A DNA stretch of 62,000 bases from Lingula anatina (Eukaryota > Brachiopoda > Lingulata > Lingulida > Lingulidae), in NCBI RefSeq assembly GCF_001039355.2, contig NW_019775667.1, positions 62,290 to 124,289 of the forward strand, given 5' to 3'. Under the pieces are notes generated by a model. It saw only the letters and a list, made by a program, of their open reading frames with translations, was not told the origin of the DNA and made no database searches. The position numbers and the translations under genes were made by a program. The first letter of the stretch is position 1; every line of letters starts with the position of its first letter. Of the stretch, positions 1 through 12,966 are shown piece after piece.

Positions 1-33
1 ACTTGCCAATGTGAATGGTCCCAATAATGATAG
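1..33 (-). CDS. Second coding exon (partial) of an unidentified minus-strand gene
   Basis: On the minus strand an acceptor (TTCACCACAG) precedes 33 bases that continue the phase-1 codon of the exon at 190-274 and read PIIIGTIHIGK, a hydrophobic stretch that could begin a membrane segment. The exon runs off the window. An earlier AG in the same tract would give an immediate stop, so this acceptor was chosen. Protein family not recognised. Confidence 0.4.
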
Positions 34-189
34 CTGTGGTGAATAAAACAATCATACTAAAAATGAGAGACTGAAACTGAATATACTGATAACCAGTTCT
101 TGCACAAACACACACATCTACTGATATTTCTGTAATTTATCCAATCTATAGATGTATTCATGAATATATATTTAGTATGTAGTACTTAC

Positions 190-285
190 GTGCTAAAGAA
201 GGAGCGACTTGTGGGGTAGACTGTTGTGCTGTACGATAATTAACAGGCAGAGCCATTACTTGTTCTTTGGTCATTCACAACACTC
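190..285 (-). CDS. First coding exon of an unidentified minus-strand gene
   Basis: Acceptor CTCTCTTTTCAG lies just beyond 285, then 11 bases of 5' UTR, an ATG at 274-272, 28 codons starting MTKEQVMALPVNYRTAQQ, and a strong donor (CAC|GTAAGT) below 190. The coding part ends in phase 1 and joins in frame to the exon at 1-33. The acceptor upstream of the ATG implies a further 5' non-coding exon to the right. The gene is divergent from TOPBP1. I do not recognise the protein: the N-terminus is polar and the next exon turns hydrophobic. Confidence 0.55.
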
Positions 286-3200
286 CTGAAAAGAGAGAAA
301 CAGGTGATCTATTTTCAATTAACGCGTGTGAACATTACATTACTGATGTTCCAACCAAATTGGCAGGGATTTACTTGCAGAGACCATCTTTCCAGATAAA
401 CGACATAATTATTGTTTGTCACCTACAGTAAAATGGTATACACTTGCATCTTGCTATATTAAGAATAGTTTACAGTCTAATAAAAACAAATAGGTCAATT
501 CACTATATTTATGCCTTTTGTTTCGGGAAACCTCCTGCCATGGAAAATTAAACCATTTCTGCAAAGCGAGTGATAAGCTAGACAAAATGCAGGTCCAATT
601 TGAAGCGCTGCGCATAATATTTCATATTTACATTAAATATAATAGATTAATAAAATCCACGTGAAAATATAAAATATTGGCATTTATATTCTTCATTGTT
701 AAGCTTAAGCATCTCTGAGCATTTAACATCAGTTTAATGGCTTTCTGTTATGAGGTGAGATAGCAATCAGTATGAGGTATCACTTCATCCCTCAATCATT
801 TTTATGTTAGGCTTTACAAGAAGCTGTGGATGGGAAAAATAAGCATTTTAGGGACTTTCAAACCAATAAAGTGTACCTTTAATTGAAAAATAAATTATAT
901 TTACATAAGAAAAGAGATATTTCAAATGTATCTGTACTTAACTACTTAAAAAAAAAAAAAATGATAAAAATTTGCTCCTGAAGATATCAACACAATACAT
1001 GTGCTTGTCATGTGTCAAGCTTTTCCCATACCCTGTTGGTACCCCGAACACGTCCTCAACATTCAAAAGATGCACTGGAGCTTCTTTTCCGTTCAAGTTT
1101 TAAGTCTTTGATGGGTGTATTTTCAACAAACTGAGAGCCAAACAGACACCTACTTTGAATTCTGCTGCTTAGTCTCATCTGCAAAAGATCAGGCAAGATT
1201 GCAGAAAGGATAGTTAATTTTTAGACCTTGCTTGCCCGAAAGCTAGTAGTGTAACAGGTTTTTGGTACGGTCTGCAATCCACTACCAAGCAAGACATAAA
1301 CGTTATTTCTTGTTTTGGGTTCCGGACTCGGGAGAGTTTAGAAAAAAAAACATATGTACCCAACCTTCGGAATACCAGAATTTCTTGACTTGTATTATTC
1401 GACGTAAAATTTTCTGAGCAGCTTACCGATTTAAGATTGACAGTCTGCTTCTTATCGAAATCCCATCATTTTTAGTGTCAAACAAACAAAGGCGGCGAGG
1501 CGGTCCTGAAGAAACAAAGATGGAGTTTAATCTCGTACACGAGAGAAATCGAAAAATATTTATACAGGGCCATTATTTTGAAGTTGCAGTAAAAATCGTC
1601 TCTAAGACACAGAAAACAGAAAAAAACTTATAATAGTCACTGTCAAACACATTTGACAATTGAAATAAATACATGACCTTGGCCTAAAAATGGCGGTAAA
1701 TACACATCGAAGCTAACCACTTGAAGCTAACAAACTAAATTTGATCGGACGAAGTGGTAAGTTGAGTACATTGTGAGAAGTACTATCATTCAGGTTGAAA
1801 AAAGAATCGAGTTTACTGAAGATTGAAAAAATAATGCGGGATAGGTGATTGTTTACTTTAGATGCTGCACTTGTGTTTCGACAGGAACATTCGACACAAT
1901 GAATAAGGTCTTTTGCCGTTCCGTCTTTTGCTTATAATTCAAACCAATATCTGATTTATAAATCCTGTGATTTTCTTATTTAGTTTGATGTAGGATCTAT
2001 AAAGAGAGAATCAGAATTATTTCATTAAAACGTAGTTGGTACGTTTAGAGTAATCACTAAAAAATAACTTAATTGTTTTAAAGGCCTAGCTAAGAGTGTG
2101 ACCTACAATCATACCAAAGAAATTTTTCAACATTTACACTTTTCTCTTTATTGGTGCATATAAGTCAGTTGTGTGGCTTTATCGCTTCAGCATATATTTT
2201 TAAAGCAATATAATAATATTTTTTATGAAAAAAAAGTAAGGAGAATATTTAGATAAATGAGACACGTGTAGGTTTGTGCACGTTTTGGCAAAGGGTCACA
2301 TGTATATAATGGCTACCCATTGACAACATTGTCATTCCAATCTCATTAAACTGACGCACTTGAATGCTTGAGGATTGATAAACTTATCATCAGGGACGTG
2401 CATTCTTACAGTCCGTTTCCGGATGACCTAAGCCAGATAGAGGCTCGATTTTAGGACTAGGTAAAACATTGGCTTGCGCCCATTACTCTCAATGTTAAAT
2501 TGGCGAAGTTTGATCGTTCATATCAAACAGACCAGAGGACAATTACTTGTGACAATCACTTGGTCATATTCACTTGGGTTTTAAGCCTCAGTCAATGGGT
2601 CCCAGGAGGATTTTCTAGAGCTGATGGTGATTTTATTAGCGATAATACCTTAACACTCCTCTGACGGGCTGCAATTTCAGTTTACATCAGATACATGTTG
2701 TAATAGGCATATTTTATCATCTGTATTGAGTATATTCGTGATTAAATACGCGTGACAACTGTTTGTTGATATTCACTTATGTATTTAGCTCAGGGAAATG
2801 GCCATCAAAGGGATTTTCTAGCGTCAGTGGCGACTTTATCAACAATAGTGGTGTACTATTTTTTTCTACTGGGATACTATGACCAATACGTACCAGTTCA
2901 TTAATATACAGTCAGAATTATTGTATGATAAAATCATTATCTAAACAAAGAAAACCATTATATTCATATTGCTTTTAGAGGTCTCAATTTGAAAGATTTG
3001 ATAAGCTAGAAAAGGGGGTTGGGTAGCATTGCTCACCTGTCGTGTTCAAAGCAGGTGTCTCAAGTAATGCAATTAATGTGCTTTTAAAAAGAATTTTAAT
3101 TTGTCACTGCTGTGGTTTTCATTTAAATTTCTTTTTCTACTGTTGTCTGGGTTATGTTTGAAGAGACTATGAAATACTTTTTCAGCTTTTATAATATCTG

Positions 3201-4800
3201 CAAAAACGTAAAAAAAAATTAATTAGAGGCCTGCCAAAATGATTTTTCATGAATAAATTGATTCATTCATAATTATCCAAGTAGACAAAAAGTTTTAACC
3301 AAGTTCACTCAGCTATAATGCTACCGGAAAGGGAAGGGGGGGAGGGGGGGATAATAATCACCGGTAGCTTACAAGTTTTTATCCTTAGTTTTCATAATTG
3401 GAAATAATTTGAAAAACAACAATAATGCTCTTTAAATATTCTATTTTTCTTTATTTTAGAATGAAAGCCTCACTTAAATCTTTATAAGTTGTCAAAATCT
3501 ACAAATCATTTTTGACTGTGATGCTAAATAAAGTTCAGTGTCTTTTTTCAGAAAATAATATAAATTTATAAGGTAGTGATTTCATTTTCATTTTAAGAAA
3601 ATCAGACTCAATATCACAATATGAATATAAAGTATGATCTATAAAAATCCGAATTGAATGCATATTTAACTGTCAAAAATCACTTTGAATTCTTAAACAA
3701 AATGCAAAATGAAAGATACAATAAAACTTGTTGACTTTTAATTTACATTTTATTTCTATTTATAAGGTAAGAAAGGAGTTATAAAATTCCTTGACATACT
3801 CTGTAAAGCTGCATTCAAAATTAACATTTGTACAGTAAAAATGAATTGGAACTTTTATGATATAAAACCTGTAAGCAAACATAACAGTAATGTCCAAAGG
3901 ATAAAAACACTAAATCCATAACGAAGATTTGATTGCTGAGTGTTTTTTTATAATTGCTGTAAACTTAAGCATGGGTTAATAGATGTAACTCAGCAAACAG
4001 CTCCACCTGATTGTTTCTTCCAGTTCACATGTGCATTGATAGCCTTTCTTGTGTTCTATCCTCTTGTTGAAAGTGTGCAACATCAAGAAGAAAAAGTATT
4101 AGTAATATGTTCCAATAGCACATTATTGCCATTTTCACACTTCATAGTACAATAATTAAATGATTTATTGAGTATGTAAAAATTTAATTCCTGTCCATAA
4201 TCTCAATTCAGTCTGCAGCTATATGGGTATTTAAAATTACTAGAAAAAACTTGTTAAAATTCTCAAAATGGCATGTACTTTCAGTAATAAAATCAGACGA
4301 GTAAATTGTCATTAGAGCTTTCTTTCAGCCCCCTTTTTTCAAAGACAAATACAATAACAGCACCTGTGAAGATCATATCTGTTTTAGTTCTATTTGCTAC
4401 AATGACACCAACTGATAAGATCACTTTCTTCCAATTAAACCACCTCAAAGGGCTCTATGATTGTTTGAAGATCCAGGTAAGCTGTTCTGTTCAATCGCTG
4501 TCAGTGGACAGATTCATCCGATAACAAAGCCATTGCAACTCCTTACCTGAAAAACAATCAGAACTGTAACTGCAGCTCATATAATTACAGTGTAAGAGAG
4601 GTGCATTTCAATCGCTGATAAAATCGGCATCACTGCTAGAAAAGGTCCATGATGGCCATTTCTTGACGCTAAATACCTATGTTGATAAAATTAAACAGTT
4701 GTCAAGGTTAATTATCTACGGTGTGAAAGATACAGACAATCAAAGTTGATCATTTTAACATTGGGAGTAATGGGGCTTACCGAATCGGCGATTGTTTTAC
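286..4800. other. Non-coding interval between the left gene and TOPBP1
   Basis: No convincing coding exon was found on either strand. It is AT-rich with homopolymer runs (A run near 948, G run near 3338). Short GC-richer patches at about 1490-1510 and 1690-1700 (an ATGGCGG, YY1-like core) could be the first exon and promoter of the left gene, but nothing decides this. Confidence 0.4.
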
Positions 4801-4810
4801 CCTAGCCCCG

Positions 4811-4840
4811 GCCGTGGCGGCCATCTTGTGACGTCATGCC
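4811..4840 (+). promoter_or_regulatory. TOPBP1: Probable TOPBP1 core promoter: YY1-like and CRE motifs
   Basis: A CpG-containing patch in AT-rich surroundings holds GGCGGCCATCTTG (the reverse of the YY1 consensus CAAGATGGC) at 4817-4829, directly followed by a full CRE palindrome TGACGTCA at 4829-4836. YY1 sites of this kind sit at or just downstream of the start of many housekeeping genes. A possible 5' UTR exon follows, ending at a donor-like CCAG|GTATGA at 4964. The start point is inferred. Confidence 0.5.
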
Positions 4841-5885
4841 GACTGTAAGAATGTGTCCTTCAGAAGTTTAGTAACACTAAGGGTGGGGCTGTCCTTAGGG
4901 GTTTTTCAAATGAAGTTATTGAACAATTTGAAGAAGTTTTTCATGGATCCCTTTAAAAAGCCAGGTATGAATGTGAATATTTTCTTTTGTTATCATGATG
5001 TTAATTAATTATCAATATTAAGTCAACACCCAGTCAATGGAAGAGGTATCCATGGGGTGTGACTTTTGAAGGTGATTATCATAAACTCTTGACAAAGTGG
5101 TGAAGTGCAGGGCATATGCAATGGCTGGTCATACATAGTTTTGCAATATTATGTGTTCAATAATAAAGACATTTGCAATGCTGAGTGCTCCATTAATGTT
5201 AACTAATGACAGTTAAAGGTACACTGCACTTATTTGAAAATGCCCCACAGTCATATTTATATCCTGCAAAAAATTTTGTTTCTCAATTCAGACCTTGAAG
5301 ACAATAAACTCCTTCAAGTTAAAGTTTATCTGAAACATGCCTAGTGTAGTTTTTATCTTTTGTATTAGAAATACATGACACAAGGCCATGATAAAAAACA
5401 CATGATGTTTTCTTGTGTAAAGTAAAATCAGTGCAATGCCTGGTGAAGGTCAGGAATGCAGATGTTGTCCAGGCCAGTCATTTAGAACTAAATTATTGAA
5501 TTTAAAATGATATGAAACATCGAATCCATTAGGGCAGAGCAATGTTTCACCAGTAGTTTTTTCCCAGAAAATTTTTTTTTAGATAAATCCCATGCAGCGT
5601 GCCTTTTATAAAGGTATTGCCATTGGAATTGACAAGGTTTATGGCTTTCAAAGACAGTGGGAGCAGCAAATTACCTTTTCAGTGGCATTGATCAAATATT
5701 ATAGTTTGAATAGTTTGATGTAATATGTACTAGTTAGTATACTTTGCTGTAGGATTTTCTATACACTTGGTAGATGATATTTCAAAGACAGTTGTCGTAA
5801 CATAAGATTAAAATTGATTTAAATTTATAGAACATGAAACAGTCAATCTGAATTGTAATCCAAGTGTTAATGAGTTCGTGGTGTG

Positions 5886-5925
5886 CTTGTGATGAAGTAA
5901 CCGTGGCTGACCTAAAGTGAAATGT
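5886..5925 (+). repeat. TOPBP1: Decayed copy of the TOPBP1 start-codon region
   Basis: gtgatgaagtaaccgtggct at 5889 repeats gtgatgaagcaaccatggct at 5944, offset 55. The copy has GTG for ATG and a one-base deletion in the lysine codons, so it cannot start the protein. Confidence 0.8.
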
Positions 5926-5938
5926 TGATATGTTTTAG

Positions 5939-6032
5939 TGGTCGTGATGAAGCAACCATGGCTGACCTAAAAGTGAAATGTGTGAAGACGGACAATGGGG
6001 CACCGACTGATGCTCTAAAGGTAGTTTTTGAG
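5939..6032 (+). CDS. TOPBP1: TOPBP1 exon 1 (start codon; residues 1-25)
   Basis: Acceptor GTTTTAG ends at 5938, ATG at 5958-5960 in ACCATGG context, donor GAG|GTAAGA after 6032. Encodes [11 protein letters not shown]..., the first part of BRCT0. A decayed copy of the start region lies 55 bases upstream with GTG in place of ATG. Confidence 0.8.
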
Positions 6033-9000
6033 GTAAGAAAAACCAGGATAGAAACTTATGAATTATATAAGAGCAAACTATGGCCAAAATAGGATTTTGT
6101 TTCTTGTTGCCACACAAAAACTTGCACAACACTCCTTTTTTTTTGTTTTTTGGAGACTGTCAACATGCATCCCCCAATTTGTCGGACATCAGGCTACATG
6201 ATACAAATAAAAACATGAATTATTTTCGTCATTTACTCATGCTGACGTACAGAACATACATAAATTAAAGTACATACAGCTACATGGACTGATCTTCATA
6301 GCTACCAGTATAATGCCCCCACGTTGTCAGAGATAAAACAGCAAATCATTACAAAAATCTTATTATCCATCTTTCATTCACCTGACGTTTCATAAAGTTG
6401 TGCAATAGATCTCCGAAACTTTATTTACCTCTGTTAGTATTACTTTTGGTTGTTTATTTAGACGAGCGAATAATGAGACAAAATGCTGATTTGAATAAGA
6501 GCTGCAGGATCAAAAATTACTTAATAGCTTGCTGGGGTAGCGCTAGCAATTTTTTTCACTTAGCCAGATCACCACATTCTTGTCAATTTGTTATCAAAAT
6601 AGTTATAATTTGGCTAAAACATGTCAAATCAAGCCCTTTTTCTTTAGCCAATTTAAGTCAGTTTTAGCATTTGGCTAAATTGGCGAGTGTTAGCGCTACC
6701 CCAGGCTTGGTCTTGATATTATGGAAACTGTTATTTTTGTATGAGTAGTAGAGTATGGTAGAAATGGGTGACAAACAAGGACAGATTAGGCAATCAGTGC
6801 ACCTGACATACGCCAGAGAAGAGTGCACTGCTTTTGTGAAATTTTGACTTTAATTTATGTTCATATTTCAATTTTGCAAAAAAATCTTTTTCTTTTTCCA
6901 GTCACTAAAGGAGGCCGAGCTAGACCCAATATGGGTGAGTGAGATGGACTGCATGGCTGTGAACCAGAGAGAGAGGGATTCTATGTACATCATTGATCCA
7001 TTTGAAGGCAGGGTTTTTGAACATCTGAAGAATGTGAACAACAGGTAAATAACTAAATAATGATAACCACATTCTCAAATTTAATGTTACACACATAAGG
7101 TTTGTCTTGCAAAGAAGACTACAAAGTCTGCTTCAATATCAGTTTCAAATTTTAAAGATTATTTACATAATTGGTAATTTTGTAGTGTACGGTACAACCC
7201 AATGACTTTTGTTTTGGAATTCACTTTAGAAATTCTTTACTAGTCTACTTTTTAATTACCTTCTATGACCATAACAATGCCAGCAATGACTTTTGCACCT
7301 TCCAAAAAAGCAAGAATTGATATATTGCGCTGCGCGCATGTCTGTAAGTCCAGTCATGCTTCAAAAAATTATGCCCATTTCAAAATGTTGACAGGCAGCT
7401 GTCTTAAGCTTGGGGTTGATGACCAAATGGGTACTTATTGTTTCCATGATGTCCAAAATGTGTTTTTTTCCTGTAATTAAGACATTCTGGTCACTTGCAC
7501 TAGTTTTAGGCAAAATATTTTTAAAAGTATGATACTAGTACATCATATTTTGGTACTAATTTGCATGATTTGTACTTATGTTAATATTAGCATGCATACA
7601 GTGTCTCTTTGCCCCAAGGAATATTCCTGCCAAGTAGAAACTTGTACTTACCAGCATTTACCCCCTTAACAAGCCTTCTAAAACTTTTGCCTGTATCCAC
7701 AGCAGGAAGGACATTTTAGATGGCAAAATGCTGATATTGCTACTGTAGTTTTGGACCAAGATCTATAACTGGACAGAAAAGAAAGGCAATTAATTTTGAG
7801 TCCTATTCACCCATGCTTGATTCTTATAGAATGTCTATGAATTAAATTTCATTTTGATAGATGATACAAAATGAAAATGCTGCTTGAATTTTGTTCTTGA
7901 AACTTGAGAGAATTTAGTAGTATGATATTATCTCTTTTCATTTATTATAGGTTATATGGTCCCCAGTGTCTGCTGGCATGCTTGAAAAATGCTGAGGTAA
8001 GAGATATTAGTAACCAGAAACTCAAATCTCACAAAACCTGTATGTAAAAATGGTGCAGACACCCAATTTTTTTTATTTCTTGGTGAAAAAAATAAATAAC
8101 TGAGTATTAATCCAGGGTCCATACAGCCTTGAAAAATGCTTTAATTTAGCCCAGCACCTTGAATTCTGTTTGAGGCTTTAAACAGTACTTGCCACCAGGG
8201 TCTTGAAAAACAACAAATGACAAGATTTAACAATTTTTGTTTTTGTGCAATCCAACTATTTTAGTCGCAGATAAACATTGTTATAATTATTAGAATTGAT
8301 CACTTAATCAAATATTTTAAACCTTTTAGTTTTGTACCTGAATATGGACAGGTTATTCATGGATGGGTAGAATACCCTTTAATCCCTTTTAAAACATAAT
8401 TCAGTTTTATTCCTTACATATTTCATCATCAATGTGTTAAAATAAAAAGTGTAAAGAAATGATGTACAGTTCTAAATCTTAAGAAATCATTCTCATTTTC
8501 ACTAAAAAATCCCTGAAAAGTACTTGAATTAGGGCCTCAAAAGTCCTTGAAAGTCATTGAATTTGTCATTAATGCTGCTGTATGAACCCAGTTAGCTTAC
8601 AGTGTATTTCATTATGCTATATTCCAGGCTGCCCCAAGAGCTAAGCATCCAATATACACACTAGGCATGAAGAACCTGGTGATCAGTTGTACTGGAGTGG
8701 AGAAAAATGAAAGGGTATGCAATAGAACTGCAGAGGGAGAAATCCACATTAGCCAACCAGATGCTGGTTGAGACAGCAGTCTACTGGTCCTTTAGGACTT
8801 CTGGCTTCATGTTTAAATGACCAAAAGTAAAAATAGTAATCAGTAACTCCTTAAGGTGGCTGAATTGTGATGGTCTGCATTTTATGTTTACTAAACTAAG
8901 TTCGCTTTTGGCATAGGGTCATTGTAAACAATGCAGACTGGTTGACTTAATCGTCAACATTTTGCAGCATGTTATGGAAATCTATCAGTAATTACTATTA

Positions 9001-12000
9001 TAGGGAATACTTAGATACATACAGGTTAAGATATATATTGATAATCTCTTTATCATTTAAAACTGATAATGGAAAAATGTTATATATGAAACTCTGCCAT
9101 GAAAGTAACATTTGCAGGATAAACTAATGCAATTTGTCACTCTTATTTGACCTTGGCATTATTTTACTAGGAAAGACTCCATAACCTAGTAGAGCTAATG
9201 GGAGGGGAAGTGAGCAGAAATTTCACCCAAAGTGTCACACATCTGGTGGCTGGAGAAGTAGGTTCAAAAAAATATTTGGTAAGTTTAAGGAACAGCAAAT
9301 GTTGTTTGCTGAATTATCTTCTTAGTAATGATGCAGATGGAGAAGCCCCCAAAAGGACCATTGTAAAATAAAGTTCATATATTTTGAAGGCTTTTTCAAA
9401 TGGATTATGGTTGTTTTAACTTATGTCTGTTTACCTAAAATGATTTGTTGTGCAATTCCATATAATTGATGTGTTTTAGTTTTGCAGCCACTGGCAATAA
9501 CTTATGCTAATTCTGTTGAGTTTGCACGTCTTTGTTCCAGGTTGCCGGTGGTTTAAGTGTTGCCATCATGTTGCCACAGTGGGTGGACAAAGTATGGGAG
9601 AAGAGTAAACAAGAGTGAGTACCATGTCTGTGCCACCAAAGTGCAGATAGAGGCTGGGGAGTTTGAGACAACCACTGGTTACTTCTACATCTTATAATCT
9701 ACAGACATCCTTTTATCCTTGGTAATGGTGACCATGCTGACATGTCTGGAGGTTGTTGTAGATATTGTCATGGTATAGACCCATGTATCAGTGTAACCAG
9801 ACTTATGTTATGAATGATGATGTTTGTTGTAGATATTGTCATGGTACAGACCAATGTATCAGTGTAACCATACTTATGTTATGAATGATGATGTTTGTTT
9901 TAGGTATTGTCATGGCTCCGACCCAGAGTTCCAGGCATACAAGTGCCCCCTGTTTAAAGACCTGGTTATCACTGTGTCAGGGATCTCCAATGATGAGCGT
10001 GCAGAGGTGAAGCAAGTAGTAGAGGCCCAGGGTAAGAATGCCAGCATTGGTCACTGATAGTAACAGATCAACACTTATAAGGCCAATCAAAGTCTCATCA
10101 GTAACATTTAGTTTTACAGCCCATATACCCATGTAATTCTCATCAAACTTATGATGTGTTTATAAGTAGAATTTCTCAAATACTAGCTTAATGTAATCAG
10201 AAGGGCATTTTTAAAGCAATTGTGCATTTTCCCCTCAGGAGGCAGATATACTGGTGAAATGAAGATTAATGATTGCACACATCTCATTGTAAATGAGCCT
10301 AAAGGTAAGAGTTGTTGCTAAGTGAAGGGGGGAGGGGAGGGAAGAAGATTGGGGTTTTGATCTGTTACAGTATACATTGCTGTTTATGGACTAAGAGTAT
10401 ATGCATGGTACACTAGAACAAAACCTAGATAAAAAAACTGAGATACCCATGTCACTCCATAGAGATTCCAGCTTGTAGTTCAGTCATCACACTGCAAACT
10501 TTTGCCTTCAGTATTTATTGCTCACCAACCTAGGCCTGAAATCAAATAATGGTTTTATTAAACTTCAGTATAACATCTTTCGTGTTACATTCCTAGACTT
10601 GGCTTTTGACCTAATAGGTTATATCAATACATTTTTATAAATAAAATGCATTGATTTTAAGGATCATTCATTTTGTTCTCCAGGTCAAAAGTATGAGTTT
10701 GCAGTAAAATGGAAGATCCATATAGTATGCCTGGCCTGGCTGTTTGAGTCTGTGCAGAATGGGTATTGCATGGATGAGAATAAGTTCAGGGTTGGAAATA
10801 TGCACAATGCAAAAACACCAGGCACAAAGAAAACTTCAGGTAAGTATTTCATTTGGAGTACATAACTTCCCTGAGTGGGTGTGAGGGTCCTACCAGTAGC
10901 ACTATGTGATGTTACTGTGTGGGTGGGGCTTGGCAAATAGCTCTAGGTGATGCCACTGTGTGAGTAGGCCTGCCAATAGCTCTACATGACTTCACTGGGT
11001 GGAGGGGGCATACCAACAGCTCTTTGTGATGTCACTGAATGGGTGGACCCAACAATAACTCTTGGTGTTGTCACTGGGTGGGCAGGTCTTGACAATTTTT
11101 GAAGAAATGTTGCCATTTTACTTCAGACATTAATTCACATACAATTGTCTCAGGTGCAGGTAAAGATTGAAAACAGACTTAATACAATTATCATTCCTTA
11201 TATTTTTTCAGTGGTGTTTGTTTTTTATTTAGGCTCTGTATTTTGGGGGGTTTTTTTGCAGTAAAGTCTGGGTCTGGACTGTCAGAGGATCAGGATTGTA
11301 TGTTGCTGTATTATTTTGTCAGTGCTCATGTTTCCGCTGATGCATGTTGTGTGTAGATCTGGCAGATTTGTCTTTCCTTTATTGCAGGTCAGCTGCCTTG
11401 TATCACAGATATGAGTAACATCACTAATGTGTCAGTCACATCCAACATTGACGAAACTGCTGTGATTACCACTAATCAGACCAGAATGTCTCATTCCAAT
11501 AAATCCCTAATCAAGGAACCAGAAAGCAAGGATCCTTTAGATGACCTAGATCTCTCTTCCAGAATGGGAGATGCATTCTTAGATGGCTGTAAGGTAAAAA
11601 AAAAAAAAAAAAAAAAACACAATGAACTCGTGGTAGTTATGAATAAAGATATCTTAGTGTTAGGGTAAATATTTTAGCTAAACCACTGTTAAATTTTAAG
11701 AGTATTTATTGTCATATTTATACAAAATATGATATATAAATCTATTTAATATCAATAAAACGGTTCTGTCAGTTTTCATTATGGATTCAAAGCTATTCTT
11801 GTCTTCCGTTGTAGCAGTACAAATACCATATGGTGAAAAAAAAATGTCATTACACATCATTCAGCAGTAAAATTTTATGTGCAGTTCTTGGTTGACATAG
11901 TCTTTGTTGAGCCTTACTAACAATGACGTCTATGTTGATGTGCCATTTATAAGGGCATCAGAGATAGCAAAAAAAAAATCTTACACTTTTTCAATCTTTT

Positions 12001-12895
12001 ATCGAAAGAGGGTCTAGTAGGTCTGTTTTCAACATTTAGCTCAAGATATTTTTCAGAACACCATGGGTTAATGGTAACCTATGTGTTTACTTACAAACAA
12101 AATGATGTGAAGGATTGTAGAGAATTTTCCTCTGTGAGCCTACATTGTTCATTTACTATGGTCGTTAACCTATCTCTGCCTATTTCAAATTAATAGCTGT
12201 GAGTGAACATGTATATGATCTGTTTGGTTTTTCCTGGATTCTGCAAAATACAGAGCTAGTCTGAGTTATGTGTTATTTTATTTACTTTTGCCATCTTACC
12301 CAAAATGCAACAATGCAGAGTTTCCTTGAAGTACCAAAGGACTCCTGGTTGACCTGTTTAAGATCAAGGTTATAATTTCAGTTGTTTCTGAGTGGTTTCA
12401 AGAGTTCTCAGATAGAGAAGCTACGCAGAATCATCAATACAGGAGGTGGAACAAGGTATGTCAGAGGATAGGCCAGTGAAAATGATTTTAAGTTGCATAT
12501 TTCACTTGTTTAAATTCAGTATCAAGAAAATATGAACATTTTCAAGAATTTTTTAAAAAATAATTCCATTTTATGACCAGCTGTTTCCAAAACTTAGCCC
12601 TTACTCATTTCCTTGATCAGTTTGTGAAATTCATTTAAATACTTGCCATTCTCAGCCATTGTATGATTGATCTCTGATGCCATGTTTAATTTCAATGACT
12701 GATGCCATGTACACATTTTAAGCATAGTTTATTTAAGTCAACTAAATTCTGATGTATCAGATAAGACTTGTGCATTTAAAAAAGCTGCCTTTGTCTTCAA
12801 GTAATCTAGTGACTTGTCAGGCCAAATTTGGGTGTTGGTGATGATTTATTAAAATGTTAACATTGTCCTAGAAATTTTACATTGAAGTTTGAGTG

Positions 12896-12966
<71 letters not shown>

